From Sebastes aleutianus (Eukaryota > Chordata > Actinopteri > Perciformes > Sebastidae), in assembly GCA_916700875.1 (NCBI GenBank), contig CAKAKS010000062.1, forward strand, positions 4,610,373 through 4,674,372: a DNA stretch of 64,000 nucleotides. The letters run 5' to 3'. Made by a program: the position numbers and the translations under genes. Of the stretch, positions 1-11,400 are shown one piece after another. Numbering within the stretch: the first letter of the stretch is position 1; every line of letters starts with the position of its first letter. The notes below the pieces were generated by a model that saw only the letters and a program-made list of their open reading frames with translations, ran no database searches and was not told the DNA's origin.

Positions 1-2336
1 CATTGCTCTCAATGTAACGTCACTTTCACACAAATAGACATAACAGCAAGGAACAGGGACCAGTATGTGGAAAAAAGGTACAGGCAATAAATATATATAT
101 ATATAAAGCACCAATGACCTACCACAAAAGTAAAATAAAAAGCCTATCTACAAGTTCAGTGTTTCTGTAAGATGTAAATCATAGTAATAGTGCAAAGAAA
201 TATAGGCTACTGAATGGATATGAACTGGATGATTATGTACAGTAATGTGCAAATAGAATACATCTACAGTATATACAGTGGGTGGGATTTATATTGACAT
301 TGCATGATGATACTTTTGATGAAAATTGTGCATTGTAAACTGTAAAAAGGTTATTATGGGAGCAAGTGGATGTGGATTTGTGGACATGTGGAATTGATGT
401 GGATCAATACATTTTTTGTACACATCATTTACATCTGGTCCCTGGTCTCTGTCGTGCATTTATGTGCACATGCCATGATGGTTATTTGTTAAAAGGGAGC
501 TTCTACATGATGTCATCCCAATGAAGCTCACCAACGTTTAAAGAGGACATTTTCTGTTTATTTTCAGGTGCATACTTGTATTTTAGGTTTTTACTAGAAC
601 ATGTTAATGCTTTAATGTTTCCCTCCTGAAAAGCCCAGTCTTGGTCAGTTGGACCACTGTTGTGATTGGTCAACCGAACCAAACTCTTTACGCTTCGCCC
701 ACACTGGGAACATCAGGAGTGCGTGGCTTCGCGTGGCGCGTCGGGTGATCACACCAGCTGCGTTTCAAGTATAAATCAACACTTCCTGCTTTCATTGCGA
801 AATAAAAGCCCTCAAGCGTTTTTTTTCTGTGGACAGAATTCCTTCATTTGTTAACACAAGGCTTTTATTCTGAAATATGTGCAGGTCGTGTTGTAGAACA
901 TGCAGTGACTTGGAGATCTCGATGAATGAATAAAGTATGGGGTTTTTATTGTGGATTATTACTATTATTTACACATTACCACACATTTCTTAACCTTTCT
1001 CTGTCTAAAATAAATATAAATGACATTTATAATGAAATTAAATGGCCATTATGAAAGCTTAACTCTATGTAGAAAGAAAGGGCTGGCAGCAGCAGCTGCA
1101 GCAGAAATGTAGCTGGTGTGAACACCCAACGCGTGGATCACACAGCCGCCACACGACGCAGCAGCGACGCAGCCGCCTCGCCATTTGATTGGTCAAATAC
1201 TGGTTTTACAAGTACATGCAGTGAAATTAACTGTGTCATAACATAAAAGACAGTAACATAAAGAAGCAATGTATAGTAGCCTAATAAGAAAGAGTTCAAC
1301 TTCTGCATAAACCCTGTGGTGGTAAAATGACAATAATGATGAAATTATGGACCATCTGAAAAATGTCAAAGTGAGCCAGGGAGTTCATATCGTCAGCTAC
1401 GATCATTCATTTAAATGACCAATTTGTTGTTGTTGTTTTGCCCTACAGTATACTGTACAGTGACAGCCACCACCTGTCTGTTTCTCTTTAGAAGGAGAGG
1501 GAGGAGTTGACAACCACTCTATTTAAAACCACACACTGCAAGAGTCAGTGTAATGTGAGCCTCTCTGGCTCTGTCTGTGTGGGACCAGCACAGTATCCCC
1601 ACCCCCCACCCCCCCCCCCCAACCACACACACACCTACACACACATGAAGAGAGAGGTCAATGACAGGAACCTCTGAAACACCTCTTAAACCCAACTTGA
1701 CTCAAGTCAATAAATACATGTACTTGTTTTTGCGTAATGCTGTGATGCCAGTGATAGTATTATTCTCACTCCATTAACCTCATTTTGTACACATGCTGAA
1801 GAAAACACAAAATGATACTTGAAAATTAGATTTTTTTTAATTCAAGCCAAATAAAAAACGAAAATGCTGACACATCTGTTAATGCATTTTCCTAAAAACA
1901 AACAAACAATGTATAGACTGATACAAAAATAATAATTTCGATCATCTCTTCTGACCCACTAGTAGGGCTGCACGAATATCAATTGCAATCACAATTTTGG
2001 ATTCCCACAATTAAATAAACACGATCGACAGCGATATTGACATTTAAAATGTGTGCTTAGCTCATAGAAAACTCTGCATAGTATATATCCGATTCGCGGC
2101 CGCCACATGACGGTTTTACGTCGGCACACAGTGGCACAGTCAGTAACGGCTCACACACACATAAGGAAGAATAGAGGAAACATTCTGATCTTGCTGCATT
2201 GATACTTTAAAAAAAAAAAAAACTGTCCATTGTGTATCCAACATTGTTTGAATCATAGAATCATTGACTTATTTATAAATGAGGCTGCAGGAATTGAATT
2301 GATTGTGCCCAAACTTTGTGCCCCCACTTCCTCCAG
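1..2336. other. Upstream of mettl22: repeat-bearing, no gene seen
   Basis: No coding exon recognised. Contains a fragment of the TTAA-flanked element (561-626), one copy of the GC-ended MITE family (about 691-1190), a C-rich tract near 1600, and a hAT-like fragment near 1964 (TAGGGCTGCACGA). A GC-richer stretch at 2093-2150 with a NotI-like GCGGCCGC and a TTACGTCGG could be the mettl22 promoter, but I cannot fix a start site. Confidence 0.5.
691..1190 (+). repeat. MITE family A, copy 1
   Basis: Starts near CCCACACTGGGAACATCAGG and ends in cognate GC-rich sequence (CGCAGCCGCC). The core carries the family landmarks AAATCAACACTTCCTGCTTTC and CACAAGGCTTTTATTCTGAA, also found near 17400 and 17470 (inverted), near 25270 (inverted) and near 50430. 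Non-coding, probably a non-autonomous DNA transposon. Confidence 0.7.
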
Positions 2337-2388
2337 GTGTTGGGAAGCAGATTACTGCTCTACTCTTCTATACCATGAATGATCAGCC

Positions 2389-2494
2389 ATGGACCAGATC
2401 ACTTTTCATCATGATACTGTGCTGTCAGATGTCCACATGCTCCTGCCCAACGCACGCCACCTCATGACGCGCCTCAACTGTTCTGGACAGCCTG
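2389..2494 (+). CDS. mettl22: mettl22 coding exon 1
   Basis: Residues 1-35 plus one base, starting MDQITFHHDTVLSDVH, with donor GTGCGT at 2495. An acceptor-like CTCCAG ends at 2336, so the exon probably starts at 2337 with some 5'UTR and an upstream non-coding exon exists that I could not place. Confidence 0.88.
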
Positions 2495-5400
2495 GTGCGT
2501 AAGATTACCTTTTACACCTTGTGTTGTCTAATAATGCACATGTTTTAGACGGGTAGGACGACGAAATCATGTGACTGAAGTGGTTGACAGCACACCGTGA
2601 GCACTGCTGCTTGTTAGAGACACGTTCAGTCATGGACCCTTTGTCAGGCGTCAAATTCACAAGATGAAAAACCCATCTTAATACCATCTTAATCTAATGA
2701 ATCTTAATACTAAAGCCAATTGCGTCATGTCGTTTTCAGCAATCATATCTTCCCAGTTAAACTTTCATCCAACTTAAACTTTTATGCCATAGTTTGGATT
2801 AATGAACGATTCAACGATCAAAAGAAAATTAATTGGCAGATATTTTGATAGCTGCCAAATTTGCTTTTTCAAGTAGCAACGCGCCAATAGCCTGAAAACA
2901 GAGCCATGAGGAGGGGCAGAAGTCTAGTTATCTCTCAGAACACTTGAATTACAATATGCTGAAAGGTTATTATGGAAGTTTTGCCCAATGATGCCAAAAA
3001 CATTCTGCCTACTGCAGCTTTAAGAGACTAAATACGACCCCTTTGCCCCTTGCGCCTTACTTTTTGCCCAGATTATGGGCCGCTTAACTATCAAAAATGG
3101 AGTTGGACACGCCCTAAATGCATTTTAGACCATGCGCTATAGATCGTTTAAAAAGCTTGAACTATTTTGTTTGATTGATTGATTAAAGCTCCTTAGACGA
3201 AGAATGATAAAATCAGTGTGCTGGAATAAATCAAATGTTCAATGCCACTTTTCCACTCAGTGTGTTGACATCTTTTGTCTATATTTCCACACTTCACTTT
3301 CTAACTTTCGTTGTGTTCATCCATCTAGTCTTCCTCTCTAAATTCAAGATAATGCCAGATGGTGAAAGGCATGACAACAGTGACCCAGGGAAAGGTTTAA
3401 CGGAGGCGGAGGGAGACGGGGAAAAAGACACAGAAGTCACACGAGGAGAAGATGGAGAGGAAGAGGAATGCGGGGAAGGGAACGTGGAACCGTTTTTGGA
3501 TGAGGACGGAGACCTCGACATCACGCGTCGGTATGGAAAAAGTGAACAGTTAAAAACACGGTGGGCTGTCCTGTGAGGGTGGGCTCTTTAAAATGTGTTT
3601 CAATTATTTAGTACAAAAAATTTAGTAATTTTGCATTTTGTATTTCAGCAGTGCACTGCAAGTAAAAATGTTAATTACAGCTATGGTTGATATATATTGT
3701 GTTTTCCATAGATGCATTTCATGCTCTCGTTCTGACTCCCCAGACCGAGGAAAACCCCCCAGGAGGGTAGCGGCCGAGACTTGGTCTGTCCCATCATTCT
3801 CCAACAGTCCAACGCTGTACTGGAACAAGAAGACGAGGATACCGATGATGGAGTTGATACGTCCTTCGACAACATTATAAAGATTGGTGAGAACCTACAT
3901 TATTATATTTTTTTCATCATTTCAGATGATGATCATCTCGGTTATCATAAATGTCACGCGAAAGTAAATCTGTGTTTGACTCTGACATAGTATGACAAAC
4001 TTTTCAATATAAGATTAAATATCCTAAACCTAATGAAGTGGTTTTGTTGCCCCCCAGCTGGTACTGAACCTTCATACAGATGTGTATTATTCACTCCTCG
4101 GTGACTCTGAAACGCTGTCCTCTGGTGGACAGGCGGGTCTATTACACACTTTGGTGTGATATTGAGTTGAACTGCTTGTGGAAACAGGAATGACAGCACC
4201 AACAGCGGCTCTAGCATTATTCATGTTTATTCGTACATTTAACAGCAGTTAACAGCTGCCTGTGGGGAAGGTCTGGTGGCTTCATGTTATTCAGAGCTTA
4301 GAGCTTCTGTATTTTCACTGCGGAGATCCAGCCTTTCCTCTGATATGCTCTCATGATGGTCACTGACAATTTCTCTGAGAACAGTATTTTTTAATATTCT
4401 TTTATACGCATCTCCTACTTTCCTAGCACCATTAAGCGTTAGTGCCATTTATTAGTTTTTTTATACCGTAACTAATAAATGGGTGGGGGGGGGAGGTGCA
4501 CAGTTCTGAGTGACTGTAGCTAACCCGCGTCGTTTTCTCTTTGATTTACTCATTTCATATAGCATTTTCAACGCTCCCGATTGCCAGTCTGGCCTGTCTC
4601 ACTTTGAATTCAGACACTCGTATACGATGACTACAAGGGTAAATATACACCGATCAGCCATAACATTATGACCACCTGCTTGTTGCGAGGTGGGGCCTCC
4701 GTGGATCGGACTTGTTTGTCCAGCACATCCCACAGATGCTCGATCGGATTGAGATCTGGAGAATTTGAAGGCCGAGTCAACACCTTAAACTAGTTGCCAT
4801 CCACATGATGTAAAAGAAAACGTGATTCATCAGACCGGGCCACCTTCTTCCATCGCTCCGTGGTTCAGTTCTGATGTTCACGTGCCCATTGTAGGCGCTT
4901 TTGGCGGTGGACACGGGTCAGTGCGGGCACCCTGACCGGTCTGCAGGCTACGCAGCCCCATACACAACAACCTGCGATGCACTATGTGTTCTGACACCTT
5001 TCTATCAGAAACCCGCATTAACTTTTTCAGCAGTTTGAGCTCCAGTAGCTCTTCTATTGGTGTATATAGTGCACTATATAATAAAAAAGGAGTTTAATGT
5101 ATGAATCCAATCTATTTTCAGAGCACGCTATGGCCACACCCCTGGAGGACGTTGGCAAACAGGTCAGTAGAATTGAATCAACTCAACGTTTTTATCTGTT
5201 ACTCCCCACCCCCTCCCCCCTCACCTTTAGCTCCCCCAGTTCTGATTCCTCAATCACGTATGAGTGATGCAGTGGTTTCCCCAAACAAAACTCGATTTTG
5301 TGAGGCGAATATTTACCCTGTTGTCCAATCAATATGAAGAGATGAAGCATATTATAGAAAAATGCTGTTATATGTGATCGCAACTTTTTCAGAATCCACA

Positions 5401-8400
5401 GGTACATTCAGTTCCATTTAGATGTTTATGTGTTGTCCTAAATGCAATAGAGGTGTATTTACTGAGGATTTGTGTTCAGGTTAAGGCGATATGTAACATA
5501 GGATGTGCCTATGTACAGTCAGACCGACAACAATATGAGAAGAAAATGATATATTTCATAGTTGTGTCCTGTTCTTTAACATGTTAATATCATCACTACC
5601 AATATAAATATAAGCATCGCTCTAAACTGAATTTACTGTCATATTCACCTACCCCGAGTATATAAATCAACCTGTTACATTAATTATTCATTAATTCATT
5701 GATTTCAAGTAATAAATATATACATACATTTGTATGAAGCAACATATTTGTCCACTTCCATGTTGATAAGAGTATTAAATACTTGACAAATCTCCCTTTA
5801 AGGTACATTTTGAACAGATAAAAAATGATTAATGATTAATTTACGATTAATCGCGATTAAATATTTGAATCGATTGACAGACCTAGTTAATGTTAATCAT
5901 GTTGGTGATGAAAAACTTGAATCTTAATGCTGAACTGTGTTTGTGTAAGCGTTGCTTGATATTAAGAAGTCATTAAAGCAACATGTCTTTGTTTTTGCTC
6001 TCATCAGGTGTGGCGCGGGGCGTTCTACATGGCCGACTTCATCCTCTCTAAGCCGCTCGTGTTCAGAGGAGCTACAGTCCTGGAGCTGGGGGCGGGAACA
6101 GGCTTAACCAGCATCGTCATGGCAACCATAGCCAAAACAGTGTACTGCACAGGTATAATGCACATCAAGCACATATCCTAATTCAAACATAAAACACTGA
6201 TCACTACTGTAGGTTTCTTTCAATATCTCAACATGTTATAACAAATTTAACAATTTTATTTAATTAATTTGTTCCTGTAGATCTCAACAGTGAGTTTCCA
6301 GAAGTGAAAATCATATTCTGAATCTGGATTTTGATTATTAGCCATAATGTCGTATCCATCCAAGGTAGACTTAGTAGGAGCTACGAGATTGTGAAACTAT
6401 GAAAAGCTTGTAAATTTTATATGCTGAGATTATTTTGTCATACACACTGATCTCAAGGTCAAGAACGACCTTCCATGCTTCAATTCATTCACAGAAAACT
6501 GACGTTTTATTTGTCGTCAACGACTATATTTGTGTAATTTGTTATTCATATTTTAAGACATCTTGCTGTTCAGTGATTCATTGCTGAAATACCTCATTTT
6601 GTTTTACAGATGTGGGAGAAGACCTTCTAAACATGTGCGAGAGAAATGTAACATTAAACAGACACATGTTGGAGCCTGCAGGTGAGGTAACATGGTCAGA
6701 TTAATTTTTTCCCTCATTTCCTTCCCAATTATTTTCAATTCCAGCTAATACCATGGGCACTGTTGATGTACACCATATTATGAAAATACATCTCATATTT
6801 CTGTTAAGAGAATAAAAACCAAACAATAATGAGAGTGATTCAACGCACATCTTGTTCGCTTGTATACTTGTGCACTGTGAAACGTGATATAGAATATGTT
6901 TTAGGAGATCCACTAGAAGAGAAGAGGGAGCGAGCGTCCCTCAAACTCACAAACATTATTATTTAAGGCTTTAACAGCTGCAATGTTTCTTTTAAATCAT
7001 GAACCTTAAACCTCCAACTGCTCAAGAGGAGAGTTTTGGAGTCCAAAACTCAAACTGTCCTGAAAAAGAGGGCACGGCTTTTTTGAAATGACGGTTTGAA
7101 AACAAGAGGCAGAAGCTGTTGCTACTATGACGGGAGTCATTTATTCCGTTGGATATTTAACTGTTTCATTGACTACCGGTAGTTGTTAATTACAAATTAT
7201 TCAGACTTTTGAGAAACTTTTATGGTAACCCTCTCTACCATGTCTATAATGCATTATAAACATACTTGTAATGCATTATAATCTGCCTTTAGCACTGTGT
7301 AATTCTCTCCTAAATAGTCATAATGCTCTTTAACAATAATCATATCACATTATAAAGCATTTTATTGTGACTTATAAGTTCAAGTATCATAATACTTCAT
7401 ATTTGATGGTCACTCAGTGACTTTTTTTCCCCAGGGATCATAGTGTATTATAATTCCCATAGTTGTTATACATTATATTTTGTATGATGCGTTATATTTA
7501 CATTATAATGTGATATAATGTGCTTTAAGTATATATCTATATATAGATATATATATATATACAGACGTAGGCAAAGTTGTTGGTAACGTTCCGTTAAAGA
7601 GAGAAAAACCCACAATGGTCACTGAAATAACTTGAAACTGACAAAAGTAATAATAAATAAAAATTCACTGAAAATTAACTAATGAAAATCAGATATTGTT
7701 TTTGAATTATGGTTCAGCAGAATCATTTTAAAAAAACAAACTAATGAAACTGGCCTAGACAAAAATGATGGTAACATTAACTTAATATTTTGTTGCACAA
7801 CCTTTTGAGGCAATCACTGCAATCAAGTGATTTCTGTAACTCTCAATGAGACTTCTGCACCTGTCGACAGGTATGTTGGCCCACTCCTCGTGAGCAAACT
7901 GCTCCAGCTGTCTCAGGTTTGAAGGGTGCCTTCTCCAGACAGCATGTTTCAGCTCCTTCCACAGATGTTCAATAGGATTTAGATCCGGGCTCATAGAAGG
8001 CCACTTCAGAATAGTCCAATGTTTTGTTCTTAGCCATTCTTGGGTGTTTTTAGCTGTGTTTTGGGTCATTATCCTGTTTGAGGACCCATGACCTGCAACT
8101 GAGACCAAGCTTTCTGACACTGGGCAGCACATTTCGCTCCAGAATGCCTTGATAGTCTTGAGATTTCATTGCACCCTGCACAGATTCAAGACACCCTGTG
8201 CCAGATGCAACAAAGCAGCCCCATAACATAACCGAGCCTCCTCCATGTTTCACATTAGGTACAGTGTTCTTTTCTTTGGATGCTTCATCTCTTCGTCTGT
8301 GAACATAGAGCTGATGTGACTTGCCAAAAAGCTCCAGTTTTGTCTCATCTGTCCAAAGGACATTCTCCCAGAAGCTTTGTGGCTTGTCAATATGCATTTT

Positions 8401-11400
8401 GGAAAATTCCAGCCTCGCTTTTTTATGATTTGGTGTCCTCCTCGGTTGTCTTCCATTAAGTCCACTTTGGCTCAAACAGTGACGGATGGTGCGATCTGAC
8501 ACTGATGTACCTTGACCTTGGAGTTCACCTCTAATCTCTTTGGAAGTTGTTCTGGGCTCTTTGGTTACCATTCGTATTATCCGTCTCTTCAATATGTCAT
8601 CAATTTTCCTCTTGCGGCCACGTCCAGGGAGGTTGGCTACAGTCCCATGGACCTTAAACTTCTGAATAATATGTGCAGCTGTAGTCACAGGAACATCAAG
8701 CTGCTTGGAGATGGTCTTATAGCCTTTACCTTTAACATGAAGGTCTATAATGTTCTTTCTGATCTCCTGAGACAACTCTCTCCTTAGCTTTCTGTGGTCC
8801 ATGTTCAGTGTGGTACACACCATGACACCAAACAGCACAGTGACTACTTTTCACCCTTTAAATAGGCAGACTGACTGATTACAAGTTTGAAGACACCTGT
8901 GATGCTAATTACAGGACACACCTTAGTTTAATATGTCCCTATGGTCAAATTATTTTCAATCTTTTCTAGGGCTACCATCATTTTTGTCTAGGCCAGTTTC
9001 ATCAGTTTGTTTTTTAAAATGATTCTGTTGAACCACAATTCAAAAGCAACAGCTGATTTTCATTAGTTAATTTTCAGTAAATTTTTATTTATTATTACTT
9101 TTGTCAGTTTCAAGTTATTTCAGTGACCATTGTGGGTTTTTCTCTCTTTAACGGAACGTTACCAACAACTTTGCCTACGTCTGTATATACACACACAGTA
9201 CACTAATAGAAGCTACATAAAAAAGGAGCATCGGGTACCAGGACTGAATCAAGGTTAAATAAATAGATATAAATTATTATGATTATTATACTTGAACTTA
9301 TAAATCATTATAATATGCTTTCAAATGTGTCATGAATATTGTTATAATGCATTATGAATATTTATGATTGCTTATAACTATAATTATGCTGTGCTATAAA
9401 CAGAGTATGTTTATAATGCATTATAGACCCAGGCGTCAGAGAAAGTGCTACCAAATTTATTTTAAAAAATAAATGAAAGTATGCATTTCATTGCATACTA
9501 ATGAATTGAGTGCGGATGTTCTGTATTTTATTCATCAGGTGGTGACGTGAGAGTGAGACAGTTGGATTGGCTCCAGCACGACCTTTGTACCGGTAACACA
9601 CACACACTAACCTATTTGAAAGTATATGAACATGCTGACATTCCATTAAAGCTAATTTCTCCAAACTAGTAGCGTGCCTGTTGCATTAATTAACTTATTG
9701 TTCTTACATTAAGACATATGCATGAGAAATTGTTAATTAATAGTTCAGGTTCAGGAAGTATTACACGGATGAATTCATGCTCTTTTACTGGATGTACTCT
9801 AACCATTAAGTGCTACTAATGTTTTCCTCTGACAATTTCATTGATTTTTTTTGTACCTATCACTAAAGTTTTTTGGACGTTGACATGATTACTTCAACTT
9901 CAACAACTTTTTCTACAAATGACCCTGATAATATGATTTATTGACAACAGGAAACATATGGAATAACACCAATCCCTATCTTTCCTAAAAGCCTAAAGAC
10001 AAATGAATAGAGCCTGACTATACGTATCATAATACTGATAATATAAAGACCACTTTAGTTTACTAATACTAATAATATTTACTACTTTTAATATTGAGTC
10101 CAATCTGATATTTACTGTATATGTACATAGCAGCGGAAGATATGCAATGTTGAGTTAATGTGGCACTTTGAAACAACAAGTATGGCCGTCTGACTTTTAC
10201 ACCTTACTTTAACTAAAACCAACCACCATCTGTCTCTATTTGTCTAATCTTTGTAGATGCTGACGTGGAGTTTAAGTGGACAGAGGAGGAAGTGGCGGAT
10301 ATGTACGACAACACTAAGATCATCATTGCTGCTGATGGTAGGCTGTTGAGCTGTTGTCATTTTTTAAATAATAACAAAAAAAAATCTATTTAGCAATTTC
10401 AGCGGTCTAGAAAGGAGCTGATCGACCCCCAAAAATGTAACATTTGTGCAAAAAAGTTTGTTTTCGATGTTTTCGGGGTTCATTTACCAGCATACACCTT
10501 CATATGTTGGAAGCAAAAATGAAATCACTGCCTCCACATTAGGGCTCTCGCAATAACCGCAGTATTGCAATCGACCAGCCATCCGCTCGGGATGGCAAGC
10601 AACCGCCACAACCGCTACATTCACGTTTTCTATTGTATTGATGTAAGGTTTTGAGTGTGGTAAGTCCTTACAACCAGGATGAAAAAACCAGGCGGGATGG
10701 AGGTGTATGACACGGTTGAAAGATGAGCCGATGAGTCAAACAGTATTTCACAGAGCTCGGCTCTTTTTTACTGGTGATATTCAGCAAGTGACAAAAAGAA
10801 CATCACAATCTCAGCCATTGCAAAAAGGCAGCTGGACAATGAAACGGGTTTCTTTTAGGTCACACAGACTTCGGTGACTGACAAGACATTCAACATGCTT
10901 GCTCTCACAAATTAGCCCTCAATCCCATTCTCCTTTTCCAGCTGGCCTAATTACCAAATGGACCCTTCCAACACCTGAAAACACCAAATAAATGAATTAA
11001 CTGTATTTACAAATAAATCATCACCATACTAATATATACAAAATACACGTGACTATACAGTCTAACACAAGTTAACTAGGAAGCATTATAAACCATTAAA
11101 CAATTCCAATTTAACAAAGAAACCACACTACCCACACCCCTCTCTCTTCCCTGCCACTTGGTTTGGTCTAACGATGTGATTGATGGCAGCTGGAGACCTC
11201 AGAGAGAGAGAGTGATTAGTAGTTTACCAAAATAAAAGCACAACATAACACAAGCATAATCACTTCCTGTATTAGATTGTTTTCTTCCAACTTTACACTG
11301 TCACTGAAAGGAGATGCTTTCCAGCTCTCTCACAATTGAGCTGATCAATATTAAAATGCCTGGGAAATGATACGTCCATAGAAATAGAACAGGAGTAGAA

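Larger units (their letters stand above)
7222..9452. mobile_element. Older MITE split by the Tc1 insertion
   Basis: Left end GGTAACCCTCTCTACCATGT and TCTATAATGCATTATAAACA are mirrored at the right end by TGTTTATAATGCATTATAGA followed by GTGCTACC. Remaining host sequence is 7222-7561 and 9184-9452, rich in TTATAATGCATTATAA-type palindromes. The Tc1 element at 7562-9183 is inserted in it, so the MITE is older. Confidence 0.7.

Noticed and set aside
3235..3328. Upstream in-frame extension of mettl22 exon 2
   Set aside because: Hydrophobic stretch before acceptor CATCTAG; phase and homology fit a start of the exon at 3329.
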